Of a stretch of DNA of 64,000 bases, positions 16,981 to 26,375 are shown one piece after another. The notes under the pieces were generated by a model, which worked only from the letters and a program-made list of their open reading frames with translations, did no database searches and was not told the origin of the DNA. Origin of the DNA: Glaciecola flavus (lineage in GTDB: Bacteria > Pseudomonadota > Gammaproteobacteria > Enterobacterales > Alteromonadaceae). Location of the stretch: NCBI RefSeq assembly GCF_042646125.1, contig NZ_JBHRSW010000023.1, positions 30,173-94,172 on the forward strand, read 5' to 3'. A program made the translations under genes and the position numbers. How positions within the stretch are numbered: the stretch's first letter is position 1; the number at the start of each line of letters is the position of its first letter.

Positions 16981-18591
16981 ATGACGGAATTCGGCACGAT
17001 AAACTGGACAATTTTGATCGTTTACATCATCGCTAACCTTTTGCTCGGGCTAGTGATTGGAAAAAACATCGAGTCTGATGATGATTTTTATCTAGGAAAG
17101 AAAACGACCCCTTGGTGGGCAATAGGCATTTCAGTCGTTGCGACTTATGTAAGTGCCATGACTTTTCTCGGCGCACCCGCTTGGGCTTACAAGGATGGTT
17201 TATCTGTCATTGCAATCCATTTGAATTATCCGCTTGTCATTATGGCTGTGATCATATTTTTCTTCCCATTCTTCTACAATGCCGGCGTCGCGTCTATCTA
17301 CGAATATCAGGAAAAACGGTTTGGTAAACGCGCTAGAGGGACTATTTCTGCTATTTGGTTGGTGTCTCAAACTATGAGTAGTGCGGCTGTGCTTTATGCA
17401 ACGTCTGTAGTACTGAGTTTTATTACCGGCATTCCAGTTGTAACAGCTATTATTATTGTCACCATTATTGCACTGATATACACGGTCATGGGGGGGATCA
17501 CGGCGGTAATTTGGACTGATGTGATTCAATCTTTTATCTTGTTTGCAGGTGCCGGCATTATCTTTTATGCACTGGTTACACAAGGTGACTTTTCAGTAGA
17601 AAGCTCCTTAGCTGCACTAAAAGCAGAAGGCAAACTTGACCCGCTTAACTTTAGTTTTGATTTTGATACGACTACCACGGTTTGGAGCGGGATTTTAGCA
17701 ATGACGCTGTATCACATTACCGTATACGGTACCAATCAAATGATGGTGCAGCGCACCTTAGCAGCTAAGAATATTGGAGATGCGAAAAAGTCATATTTAT
17801 TAATGGGGTTTGCTGCATTTTTTATCTACTTATTCTTTATCGCATTAGGCGTGTTGTTTTACAGTTACTACGACGGCAAAACATTTGAGAATGAAAATAC
17901 CATTATTCTACAGTTTGCCTCAGACTACGGTTTACCTGGGCTAATGGGGGTTATCGCTGCCGCTGTTATGGCTGCGTCGATGTCTAGTTTAGACTCTGCA
18001 TTCAATTCTCTATCGACTGTTACCACTATCGATTTTTATAAAAAATATTGGGCTAAAGATAAACCAGAAAAACACTATCTCACTATGACCCGTATTTTCA
18101 CTCTCGTCTGGGCGCTTATCATAATTATCCCTGCGATTGGTTACCACTTGCATAGTACTGGCTCTATTCTCGAAGTGTTGAGTAAAGTGGGATCTTTCTT
18201 TGTTGGCGCTCAACTGGGCATGTTTGCGCTTGGTTTTTTCTCTAAACAAGCGACTGAAAATGGCTTATTGGTGGGCACTGCTGCTGGCTTTATTGTGGTT
18301 ACCGTCACCGCAACTAGCACTGATGTTGCGTGGCCTTGGTATGCTGCGATCGGAGCTGGTACCAATGTCATTGTAACTATCTTGGCTAGCCTACTCATTG
18401 ACGGCAAACAAGAAGAGTACTCCGAATATACTGTTGTTGGGCAAAAAAGAATGTTTGCTAAAGAGGGGCTACCAGAGAAAGAAAATGGATGGTACCGAAT
18501 ACCAGGTAAGGTCGATCCAATTAACTATTATCTTTTTGCTTTTTTCGTGACTACATTGATGTTTTTGTGGTCAATACAATATTGGGTATAG
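16981..18591 (+). CDS. Sodium:solute symporter (SSS family)
   Basis: Inner-membrane transporter of 536 aa with about 13-14 hydrophobic helices. The start LVIGKNIESDDDFYLGKK and the segment VVATYVSAMTFLGAPAWAY are typical of SSS symporters; the sodium-site serines in MAASMSSLDSAFNSLST lie near residues 330-345. A ribosome-binding site AGAGG precedes the ATG. It is first in an operon with four SnoaL-like genes, so it likely imports the compound they act on. The substrate class is unknown (sugars, carboxylates and nucleosides are all seen in the family). Confidence 0.92.
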   Translation: MTEFGTINWTILIVYIIANLLLGLVIGKNIESDDDFYLGKKTTPWWAIGISVVATYVSAMTFLGAPAWAYKDGLSVIAIHLNYPLVIMAVIIFFFPFFYNAGVASIYEYQEKRFGKRARGTISAIWLVSQTMSSAAVLYATSVVLSFITGIPVVTAIIIVTIIALIYTVMGGITAVIWTDVIQSFILFAGAGIIFYALVTQGDFSVESSLAALKAEGKLDPLNFSFDFDTTTTVWSGILAMTLYHITVYGTNQMMVQRTLAAKNIGDAKKSYLLMGFAAFFIYLFFIALGVLFYSYYDGKTFENENTIILQFASDYGLPGLMGVIAAAVMAASMSSLDSAFNSLSTVTTIDFYKKYWAKDKPEKHYLTMTRIFTLVWALIIIIPAIGYHLHSTGSILEVLSKVGSFFVGAQLGMFALGFFSKQATENGLLVGTAAGFIVVTVTATSTDVAWPWYAAIGAGTNVIVTILASLLIDGKQEEYSEYTVVGQKRMFAKEGLPEKENGWYRIPGKVDPINYYLFAFFVTTLMFLWSIQYWV

Positions 18592-18600
18592 GAGATGCAT

Positions 18601-19584
18601 GTGAGTGTCGTTGAACAGTTTTATAAGGCTGTGATTATAAACTCGACTGAAGTAAACGACTTCGTCGACAAAAATACCAAATGGCATGTATCTGCGCCAG
18701 TGAATGAAGTTTCGAGCATGGACGATTGGATTCAAGCTTGCTGGTTGCCATTGACAAAAGCCTTTGAAGGCATAGAGCGCAGAACCTTTATCTCGTTATC
18801 GGAAGTAGAGAATGACGTTAAGTGGACTTTTTCCACGGGGGTGTTTGTTGGTAATTTCAACTCGCCATTATTTGGTATCCCCCATACAGGCAAAGCGGCT
18901 TACCTAAGATTTACCGAGATGGTGGCAGAAAGAGACGGCAAAATTATAGAGGGCTACACCATACTGGACATGCTTGACTTGATGGAGCAGGCAGGGGTTA
19001 ACCCACTGCGTAAATCATTGGGTAAGTCAGGGACAATTTTGCCACCTAGTACTCTAGATGGAGTTAACCCTCCTTTTGACTCGAAAGAGCAGGGGCAAAT
19101 CACCAAGCAGCTAGTTATAGACATGTTGAATGAGCTTGGACGCTTTGACGGAGAATCGCTGTCTAGTATGAAGCTTGAAAATTATTGGGATCCTAATTTT
19201 ATCTGGTATGGCCCTGCTGGCATAGGCACGACTCGAGGTATCGAAGACTTCAGACAGCAGCATCAAGGCCCGTTTGTATTTAGTTTTCCAGACCGGATTG
19301 TAGATCATCATACTGCGTTCATTGCACAGGGCAACTATGCCGCAACAGGCGGGTGGCCGCATATGCATGGCACCCATTCATGCGGTGGTTGGCTTGGACT
19401 GCCACCTAGCGGTAAGTATTTAGAGTTGAGAGTTATGGATATTTGGCGTCGGGAAGGAAATTTATTAAAGGAAAACTGGGTTGCGATCGATTTGGTTCAT
19501 ATGTGTGAGCAAATGGGATTGGACGTATTCGCAATGATGCATACGCTATCAAACGGTAATAATGGGGCAAATTGTGGTGACTGA
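18601..19584 (+). CDS. Tandem SnoaL/NTF2-like protein 2
   Basis: About 327 residues in two NTF2-like halves (about 1-145 and 165-315). The first half shows FGIPHTGKAAYLRFTEM, the second WYGPAGIGTTRGIEDF (about residue 202) and KENWVAIDL, the shared signature of this subfamily. GGAG at 18591-18594 abuts an ATG at 18595 but sits six bases from the GTG at 18601, so I chose the GTG start. It begins 9 bp after the symporter stop and overlaps the next gene by 23 bp. Cytoplasmic, function unknown. Confidence 0.8.
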   Translation: MSVVEQFYKAVIINSTEVNDFVDKNTKWHVSAPVNEVSSMDDWIQACWLPLTKAFEGIERRTFISLSEVENDVKWTFSTGVFVGNFNSPLFGIPHTGKAAYLRFTEMVAERDGKIIEGYTILDMLDLMEQAGVNPLRKSLGKSGTILPPSTLDGVNPPFDSKEQGQITKQLVIDMLNELGRFDGESLSSMKLENYWDPNFIWYGPAGIGTTRGIEDFRQQHQGPFVFSFPDRIVDHHTAFIAQGNYAATGGWPHMHGTHSCGGWLGLPPSGKYLELRVMDIWRREGNLLKENWVAIDLVHMCEQMGLDVFAMMHTLSNGNNGANCGD

Positions 19585-20692
19585 TTGTCTTACGAACAAA
19601 GTGACACAAACCTATTGGAAATCATTACCCGAGTTGCTCAATCCGGTAGGACCAAATACACAAAACTTAGAAGGGTTCGATCCTGAGTTTATCGATATCG
19701 TCGATTATATCATCCGAATCACGCATCGCATTTGGGAGCAAAAAGATTTTGGTCTATGTAAGAAGTACTACGCCGACTATTGTCCTGTCTTTACCTTAGG
19801 AGGGTACTCTGATGATGTTGAAACGGTTATTCAAAATACACTTAAAACCGTTGCGGCTTTTCCAGACCGCTCACTGATTGGTGACAATGTAGTCTGGCGA
19901 GATTTAGGTGAGGATGGATACTACTCATCGCATCGCATTACAAGCGTTATGACAAACAAAGGCCACTCTGAATTCGGCTCTGCAACGGGGCAAACCGGGC
20001 GCGTGACAACCATTGCTGACTGTATTTGTAAAGACAACAAAATAGTCTATGAATGGTTAATGCGCGACAATAGTTTCCTCCTCAAGCAGCTCGGTATAGA
20101 TATCCATGATGCTGCTAAACACATGTTGAAAGTCGCCCCACACCCAGTCTTCTTAGAATGGATGGAACAGGAAAAAATTAGAGTAAGAGCTATGCAAGCC
20201 TCTCCTCACCAATGGTCAAGCTATGTTGATGCAAAGTGGTCGAGTTTTGCGGGTAACTGGATAGACACTATTTTCAATCAAAAACAATTTAGTCAGTTAA
20301 CACAATTCTATGCACTGAATGCTTCAGTGCAATGGCCCGGAGGTCGTCTCAGTGTTGGCATTCCGGGAATTGCGGGGATCTTTATCCAATGGTTGCGAGG
20401 TTGCCCTGACGCAAAAGCGACATGTGATCACGTTGGTGTGGTTGAATTTGATGATGAGACAACCGATATTGCAATTCGCTGGAGTTTAACAGGCACTGCA
20501 AGCATGAATAATCCTACATATAAGCTCTATGAAGGGCTAGATTATTTTGTTTTGGGGGCGAGCCACCTAAGAGTAAAAAACGGTTTGATCATTAATGAAT
20601 GGACTGTTTTTGATGAAGTGGCGATCTTAGTCAACTTGATGCGGGAACATCAGAAAAAGCTAGGCCTGAGAGAGGAACCAAAACGTGATTAA
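19562..20692 (+). CDS. Tandem SnoaL/NTF2-like protein 3 (divergent subfamily)
   Basis: A 376-residue protein with two NTF2-like halves (about 45-180 and 230-365) separated by a linker. It lacks the WYGP motif. The first half contains the SnoaL-like segments ITHRIWEQKDF and IVYEWLMRDNSFLLKQLGID, and the second IINEWTVFDEVAIL, the usual final strand plus helix. It overlaps the 3' end of the previous gene by 23 bp and the next by 8 bp, so it belongs to one tightly coupled operon. It may heterodimerise with protein 4, which is of the same divergent type; this is inference. Confidence 0.75.
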   Translation: MGQIVVTDCLTNKVTQTYWKSLPELLNPVGPNTQNLEGFDPEFIDIVDYIIRITHRIWEQKDFGLCKKYYADYCPVFTLGGYSDDVETVIQNTLKTVAAFPDRSLIGDNVVWRDLGEDGYYSSHRITSVMTNKGHSEFGSATGQTGRVTTIADCICKDNKIVYEWLMRDNSFLLKQLGIDIHDAAKHMLKVAPHPVFLEWMEQEKIRVRAMQASPHQWSSYVDAKWSSFAGNWIDTIFNQKQFSQLTQFYALNASVQWPGGRLSVGIPGIAGIFIQWLRGCPDAKATCDHVGVVEFDDETTDIAIRWSLTGTASMNNPTYKLYEGLDYFVLGASHLRVKNGLIINEWTVFDEVAILVNLMREHQKKLGLREEPKRD

Positions 20693-21557
20693 CAACTTCA
20701 TTCGTTTTTATGAAGAAGGCGATATAAAGAATCTGACTTCAGTTTTACTTCATTCATGCTCTTGGCAGCAACATGGATTTAAAGCTTTTGGTTCCTCACA
20801 AATTAATACCGTGTTAACTCATTGGCTCAGTTTAGTCGGGAGAAGTCAAACAGAGATTGTCAGTCAGGTAAATTCTGAGAATATGTCAACGGCCTTGATC
20901 AAACTCTACCCCTACTCGAACCAATCGAGTCAAGACAAGGTTGTTTTATTATCGCTTGCCGTTGAACACAACGGAAGAGTCGTTAAATCCGTTGATTGCG
21001 TGGTCAATACTCAACTTGTAGCAGATAGAAAGGGAGTCGATATATTAAGCTTAAGTCAGAGCTTACCTAATCCAGATCCACTTGTTTTATCAGAATATGA
21101 TCATCAAGATCATTTGCAAAACAACCTAGCGCTGCCATCAAACTTAGTCCGTAATAACAATGTAGACACCAGCTTACTGGATAAATGGTGGCAAATTCAC
21201 TCAGTTGGACAGCTAAGTAATATTGACGCTTTGTATTCGGAAAATGCCTCCATCGTAGCGCTTTCCAGTGGAAGAACAATTATTAAGAATGAGCTGTTTA
21301 CGTCTCTGTGCCATTTCCGAACGCAGTTTTTACGTCCATTTTCCCAGCTTGAATCAGTGACTACTGAGGACAATTTCGTTGCCATTGTGTGGCTTTTTGA
21401 GGGGGATGATACGGATACTTCAGAACGAATGAGACTGCGCGTTGTTTCCCATCTTGAGCTTGTTGATGGACATATTATCAATGAATCCAGCGTGTTTGAT
21501 TTGGCTGCACATTTCAAAAGGTACCCAAATAGTACATTACGACTCTCGGGCATTTAA
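20685..21557 (+). CDS. Tandem SnoaL/NTF2-like protein 4 (divergent, short)
   Basis: The most divergent and shortest member, 290 aa. The N-terminal half (about 1-115) and C-terminal half (about 160-285) each show an NTF2-like pattern, and the second ends VDGHIINESSVFDLAAHF. No WYGP motif and no obvious active-site cluster are present, so it could be a non-catalytic partner. It starts with GTG overlapping the end of protein 3 and is preceded by GAGAGGAACC. Assignment to the family rests on pattern and neighbourhood more than on strong motifs. Confidence 0.65.
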   Translation: MINNFIRFYEEGDIKNLTSVLLHSCSWQQHGFKAFGSSQINTVLTHWLSLVGRSQTEIVSQVNSENMSTALIKLYPYSNQSSQDKVVLLSLAVEHNGRVVKSVDCVVNTQLVADRKGVDILSLSQSLPNPDPLVLSEYDHQDHLQNNLALPSNLVRNNNVDTSLLDKWWQIHSVGQLSNIDALYSENASIVALSSGRTIIKNELFTSLCHFRTQFLRPFSQLESVTTEDNFVAIVWLFEGDDTDTSERMRLRVVSHLELVDGHIINESSVFDLAAHFKRYPNSTLRLSGI

Positions 21558-21560
21558 TTC

Positions 21561-22580
21561 ATGATAAGCAGTTGTCAGCACGCGACCAATAAACGAGTAA
21601 TACACACCCTATCCAAAGCCATGTATGACTTTAATGTCAAAGAAGTCACTCAATTGATTAAGCATATTTTTGCGGATAAACCTTTACTGCAAATGTGTTA
21701 CCCGTTTGAAACTATGGAAAGTCTTGATTCATGGTTGAATGACGTACTATTAACGCTTCACGAGGCATTGCCTGATATAGAAAGACGCGACAATATCATT
21801 ATCTCAGGTGAAGCAAGTGATAACGGTATGTGGGTGGGTTGCAATGGTAACTACACTGGCACCTTTACTAAGCCGTGGTTAGGTATTCCGCCCACAGGCC
21901 GTTCTGTATCAATGCGCTATACCGAGTTTTATCGGTTTGTTGACGATAAAATTGTTGAAATGCAGGCTATATGGGATATTCCCGAGCTAATGATGCAAGC
22001 TGAGGTTTGGCCTCTTTCGCCTAGTATAGGGCGCGAGTGGCAAGTGCCAGGACCTGCAACCCAAGATGGTTTGTCGTTAGCTGATCGCTGTGCAAGTACC
22101 TCAATGAACTCGCTGAAAATTGTTTCTGACATGTGTACAGCCTTAGGTAATCACGCCTCTGGAGGTGTTGATGCAATGCGTTTGGAAGAATTCTGGCATC
22201 CCAAATGCAGCTGGTATGGACCAGCAGGTATTGGCAGTACTCGGACGATCGCAGGTTTTAGACACTGCCATCAAATACCTTTTTTGAACGGTTTACCTGA
22301 TAGGGGACCCATCAGTGAAAATCATAAATTTTTTGCTGATAATAATTATGTTGCCGTGACCGGTTGGCCGGCGGGAATGAGAATGACCGTTAGTGACGCT
22401 GGGTGGCTTGGTATAGCACCAGGCAGGCAAAAAATCACAATGCGCAGTTTAGACTTTTGGCGTGTGCAAAACGGGCTAATACGAGAAAACTGGGTGCTCA
22501 TTGACCTATTGTCAGTGTATGCGCAGTTGAATGTCGATGTACTAGCCAGAATGAAAGAGATGACTTCGAAGTATATCTAG
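21561..22580 (+). CDS. Tandem SnoaL/NTF2-like protein 5
   Basis: A 339-residue member of the WYGP subfamily. The first half carries WLGIPPTGRSVSMRYTEFYR, the second WYGPAGIGSTRTIAGF (from residue 218) and RENWVLIDLL. It starts 4 bp after the stop of protein 4 and is the last gene of the symporter operon. A copy of the TTCGAA palindrome (22561-22574) lies within its last codons, 76 bp upstream of the copy before the receptor gene. Cytoplasmic, function unknown. Confidence 0.8.
   Translation: MISSCQHATNKRVIHTLSKAMYDFNVKEVTQLIKHIFADKPLLQMCYPFETMESLDSWLNDVLLTLHEALPDIERRDNIIISGEASDNGMWVGCNGNYTGTFTKPWLGIPPTGRSVSMRYTEFYRFVDDKIVEMQAIWDIPELMMQAEVWPLSPSIGREWQVPGPATQDGLSLADRCASTSMNSLKIVSDMCTALGNHASGGVDAMRLEEFWHPKCSWYGPAGIGSTRTIAGFRHCHQIPFLNGLPDRGPISENHKFFADNNYVAVTGWPAGMRMTVSDAGWLGIAPGRQKITMRSLDFWRVQNGLIRENWVLIDLLSVYAQLNVDVLARMKEMTSKYI
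22561..22574. promoter_or_regulatory. Putative LacI-family operator, site 3 (inside a 3' coding end)
   Basis: TGACTTCGAAGTAT overlaps the final codons of SnoaL-like protein 5. It matches the block motif in 12 of 14 positions and is spaced 76 bp from site 4, so it may act as an auxiliary operator; chance cannot be excluded. Confidence 0.45.
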
Positions 22581-22636
22581 AAATCTTTGCAATTCCGTAA
22601 TTCTTTGATGCATTCTTTTTCTTTTGTACTTTTTAT

Positions 22637-22650
22637 TGACTTCGAAGTAC
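22637..22650. promoter_or_regulatory. Putative LacI-family operator, site 4, before the TonB receptor
   Basis: TGACTTCGAAGTAC lies 99 bp upstream of the receptor start in the 168-bp space after SnoaL-like protein 5. It is the only recognisable palindrome in this gap. Confidence 0.68.
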
Positions 22651-22748
22651 ATAATCGATAGTTTGGTATTTAACAACCGTATTTGACCCTTTAGCGAAAA
22701 ATATTGAAATACAAAAAATAAAATACTAAAACCTCATCGGAGAATACC

Positions 22749-25226
22749 ATGTCTAAAGAAATGCAAGCTTTTCACAATAAATTCAGGCAAAAACGATCGT
22801 TAATCTTTGCATCTGTTATGCTTGCTTTGACTTCGCAGTCTTCATTTGCTCAGCAAGACGAAGAAGTTGAAGAAAGTGTTGCTATCGAGCAGATAGTCGT
22901 CACTGCGGAAAGAAAAACCGAAACGCTGCAAGAAGTGAGTATTTCTGTATCAGCTTTTGGAGAGGATGCCTTAGCTAAAGGAGGGATTAACGATGTTTCT
23001 CGCCTTGAGTTGCAAGTGCCAGGCTTAAATTTTGCCTTTGCAGGTAATGACGCTAAATTTAATGTGAGGGGAGCTAACTCTTCCAATACGTTTGGTGATA
23101 ACAGTTCAATCGTAGGTGCTTTTGTTGATGGTGTTTATAAAGCTCGAGCTTCTCAACAAACCCGTGCTTTTTTCGATGTTCAATCGGTAGAGTTTTTACG
23201 CGGCCCTCAAGGCACACTTTATGGAAGAAACACGTTTGCTGGTGCGCTTAACTTATATACTAATCGTCCAAATTTTGAAGGTGTAAGTGGTGGCTTCGAT
23301 ATCAGCTACCAAGCGTTTGACCGAGTTCGTACTGAGGGGTTTGTCAATCTGCCATTGAGTGAAGAGCTTGCCCTTCGTGTCGCAGGATTTTCCGATAAGA
23401 GTGACGGCTATATCGAGAATTTAGCCGGACCAGATGTGGGAGCGCAAGATGACAAAGCCGTCCGAATATCTTTGCTGTACGAGCCGTCAGAAGATCTATC
23501 GATGTTATTGCAATATTCTCATAGTGCTGAAGATGGTAATGAAGCAGGTTTGTTTGGATACACATTTTTGTGCCGTAACGAAACTCCAGACGGCTTGACC
23601 GATCCTTTTGGTAGTACTCGGAATTGCGCCAACCCTATTCGAGGATCAGGTGGTAGAGGACCCGCATCAAATGGCCCTGGGGGTGACCCTTATTTAATTA
23701 GCCAAGACTACGTGCGTCCAGTTGACCTAACTGAAGATGTACTTGCCTTCCACGTCAATTATGAATCAGACAACTTCAGTATCAAGTCTATCACTTCATA
23801 CACTGATTTTTACAATGATATTAACTTTGATTTTGACTTCAGCCCTACGCCCAGTCAAAACGGCGGATTTTTAGAGACTTCAGAAGTCTTTAGTCAAGAA
23901 ATTCAAATTTCATCGAATAATGATAGTGCTCTGCAATGGACAACAGGTGTTTATTACTCTGACCAAGAAGATTCAAGCAGTTTTTCAATTTACAACCAAA
24001 CGGTGAGAGATGATTCTACTCGCGCCACAGTTGTTAATGAATTAGGTGAATTTACCCAGCTATCAGGCACAGATATCGTCTCTCTCGACCGGAATTTTAA
24101 TGGTTTTTTTGCTGATAATGCTATCATTGATACTGAATATTTTGGGATCTTTGGTCAAATCGAATACTCGCTTAGTGATGAGTTACGCCTGATTGCAGGT
24201 ATTCGTTATAATGACGAAACCAAAAGCTTAAGTTGTGGTGGTAGTAACTTTACTGGCGATGTAAACGGCGATGGTAGCGTTGACCGAGTGGTCAATGTAT
24301 TGCCTGGCGTAGCGGGAAGTTCACCACTTATTTTACCCAATAACTCGCGAGATGTGTTTTCGTTCAACTGTAACGCTGCTGATGCGCTTACTAGTGCAAA
24401 TGTCCATGACGGCGATCCAAGTTTTTCCAACGTAACTTGGAGAACAGGTGTCGAATATGATCTCCAAGACGATGTAATGTTGTACCTCTCTGCTTCAACA
24501 GGTTACCTCTCCGGCTCGGTCAATACCACTACGGCTACAGAAGAGCAAGAGTCACAAGTTATTGAAGCGGGTTTCCGTAGTCGCTTTGCCGATGATACGC
24601 TGCAGTTTAATGGCGCGTTTCATTTCACAGAGTACACCAATTTGCTTACTCAGCTGCAGCGCATTGAAGGAGGCTTAGCTATTACTTTCTCTGAGAATGG
24701 CGGCAACATCGATGCTATGGGCGCAGAATTTGATGCGGTTTGGTTGGCTACAGATAACCTTCAACTTACCGGTACTTTGGCATATTTGAACTCTGAATTT
24801 GGTACTTTCGGTCAGGGCAACCCCTATCAGTTATATAATGGAGAAATTAGAAGTTTCATTGACCAAAATGGAAATAGAACACCGTGGTCCCCCGAGTTAA
24901 CTATTGGCGGTAGTGCTTCATATTTAATTGAATTGAACAAAGGTATGGGGACACTAACACCACATCTACAGTTCTACTATTCCGACGAGTACAATACATC
25001 CAACTTGCTTGCAAATGACCCAGCTCATCAACAAGCATCTTTTACCAAAACTGATTTTCGCTTGATTTGGGAGTCTGAAGACCAAGACTACATCGTCGAG
25101 GCGTTTGTTGAAAACATAGAGGATGAAGCGGTTTTAGCTCGGGGTAACAATAATAGCGACGATATTGTACAGTCTGGTTATCTTTATCCTCGCAATTACG
25201 GTGTGAGAGCAAAAGTACGCTTTTAA
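22749..25226 (+). CDS. TonB-dependent outer-membrane receptor (LacI regulon)
   Basis: An 825-residue outer-membrane transporter. A signal peptide ends near residue 34 (SSFAQQDE). A TonB-box-like IEQIVVTAERK is followed by a plug domain containing VEFLRGPQGTLYGRNTFAGA and a 22-strand barrel ending in a terminal Phe (YGVRAKVRF). There is no N-terminal STN signalling domain. GGAG precedes the ATG. Its position within the LacI-type block suggests that it imports the block's substrate, which would then be too large or too scarce for porins. Receptors of this type often carry small hydrophobic or aromatic compounds as well as siderophores and glycans. Confidence 0.92.
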   Translation: MSKEMQAFHNKFRQKRSLIFASVMLALTSQSSFAQQDEEVEESVAIEQIVVTAERKTETLQEVSISVSAFGEDALAKGGINDVSRLELQVPGLNFAFAGNDAKFNVRGANSSNTFGDNSSIVGAFVDGVYKARASQQTRAFFDVQSVEFLRGPQGTLYGRNTFAGALNLYTNRPNFEGVSGGFDISYQAFDRVRTEGFVNLPLSEELALRVAGFSDKSDGYIENLAGPDVGAQDDKAVRISLLYEPSEDLSMLLQYSHSAEDGNEAGLFGYTFLCRNETPDGLTDPFGSTRNCANPIRGSGGRGPASNGPGGDPYLISQDYVRPVDLTEDVLAFHVNYESDNFSIKSITSYTDFYNDINFDFDFSPTPSQNGGFLETSEVFSQEIQISSNNDSALQWTTGVYYSDQEDSSSFSIYNQTVRDDSTRATVVNELGEFTQLSGTDIVSLDRNFNGFFADNAIIDTEYFGIFGQIEYSLSDELRLIAGIRYNDETKSLSCGGSNFTGDVNGDGSVDRVVNVLPGVAGSSPLILPNNSRDVFSFNCNAADALTSANVHDGDPSFSNVTWRTGVEYDLQDDVMLYLSASTGYLSGSVNTTTATEEQESQVIEAGFRSRFADDTLQFNGAFHFTEYTNLLTQLQRIEGGLAITFSENGGNIDAMGAEFDAVWLATDNLQLTGTLAYLNSEFGTFGQGNPYQLYNGEIRSFIDQNGNRTPWSPELTIGGSASYLIELNKGMGTLTPHLQFYYSDEYNTSNLLANDPAHQQASFTKTDFRLIWESEDQDYIVEAFVENIEDEAVLARGNNNSDDIVQSGYLYPRNYGVRAKVRF

Positions 25227-25267
25227 ATTAGCGGCAAAAATTTATACATAACTCACAATAATTCAAG

Positions 25268-25299
25268 ATGGGAAAAGCAAGTGCTTTTCCCATTTTTTA
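25268..25299. terminator. Rho-independent terminator between receptor and SnoaL-like protein 6
   Basis: ATGGGAAAAGCA pairs with TGCTTTTCCCAT and is followed by TTTTTT on the plus strand; the minus strand is also A/T-rich past the stem. It separates two convergent genes. Confidence 0.85.
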
Positions 25300-25320
25300 G
25301 TTATTTATCCCGCATTGAGG

Positions 25321-26361
25321 TTATTTAGCGCTGACTTGTTGCTTTAAGCGCTCAAATAAGTCAACGTTAAATTGTCGAAACAGGTGAACCATATCAACAA
25401 ACACCCAATTTTCAACTAATTGCTCTCCCTCTCTTCGCCACCAATCTAATCCATTTATTTCAACACGATTGTTAGTGGCGTTAACGCCTTTGTATTCTCC
25501 TGTATGAATCGCAATTACACCCGCCCAGCCTGGCCCACCACTGTATCTACCCTCTGCTATTAGTGCGTTTAAATCCTGTACTTCACGGTCAGGAAATGCG
25601 TGCAACCAGATTTTTTGGTGATAGTCTTCAAATTCTTTCAGACCGTAACAAGCGCCTATGCCTCCAGGGCCATACCACGTGACGTCGGGGTGGAAAAAAT
25701 CAGCCATCCCCATGCTTTCAAGTGCGGATTCGTCGTAGCTATTTAAGCCTTCATAAATAAATTTGCGCATATGATCGAGTGTGTATGCAGAATAATCTGG
25801 ATCCATCTGATCACGCAATATACCGTCTTGTGCTTTTGGTGCAAGGTACATACCGTCCTTGCCATGACTGGGAGGGAGTACATCAAAACCCGCTTGTTGC
25901 ATCAAATCTATGTAATCCAGAAGATAATATATATGGGTGATTTTATTATCTTCTACTCTGCAGAACTCTCCCCAACGAATACTAACTTGTTTACCACTGG
26001 CGGGTATACCCAAATAATCGCGAGCGAATGTGCCAACTAGATTTCCAGTACCAGTTACCCAATACGCTCCGTCTTTGTTGATGTCACCGTCTTTTCGACC
26101 ATTGGATACTCCGCCAAAGAAGATAAAAGTCTCACGGCTTAGGTCAGGGAAAGAGTGCTTTAGTGGCTGCCAAAAGCCTTCAATATATTGATTAGCTCCT
26201 TGCAATTCGTTAATGGGATCAGGACCAAATGTTTGTGTGGTCTCATCAATATAGGGTTTGACCTTATTCAATACGTCCGACGAGTTACAGGTATCTAAGC
26301 ATCGCCAAAAGTCCCAAACTGTGTTTTTATTACATTGATTTAGCTCTAATTTATCTAGCAT
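25321..26361 (-). CDS. Tandem SnoaL/NTF2-like protein 6
   Basis: A 346-residue WYGP-subfamily member. The first half (about 15-155) contains YLGIPASGKQVSIRWGEFCR, the second half WYGPGGIGACYGLKEF (about residue 227; one Ala replaced by Gly) and VENWVFVDM. It lies on the other side of the receptor and is divergent from the beta-lactamase-fold gene across a region that holds another TTCGAA palindrome. It is therefore probably co-regulated with the other five. No signal peptide; activity unknown. Confidence 0.8.
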   Translation of the reverse strand: MLDKLELNQCNKNTVWDFWRCLDTCNSSDVLNKVKPYIDETTQTFGPDPINELQGANQYIEGFWQPLKHSFPDLSRETFIFFGGVSNGRKDGDINKDGAYWVTGTGNLVGTFARDYLGIPASGKQVSIRWGEFCRVEDNKITHIYYLLDYIDLMQQAGFDVLPPSHGKDGMYLAPKAQDGILRDQMDPDYSAYTLDHMRKFIYEGLNSYDESALESMGMADFFHPDVTWYGPGGIGACYGLKEFEDYHQKIWLHAFPDREVQDLNALIAEGRYSGGPGWAGVIAIHTGEYKGVNATNNRVEINGLDWWRREGEQLVENWVFVDMVHLFRQFNVDLFERLKQQVSAK

Positions 26362-26375
26362 TGGTTGTCCATTTT

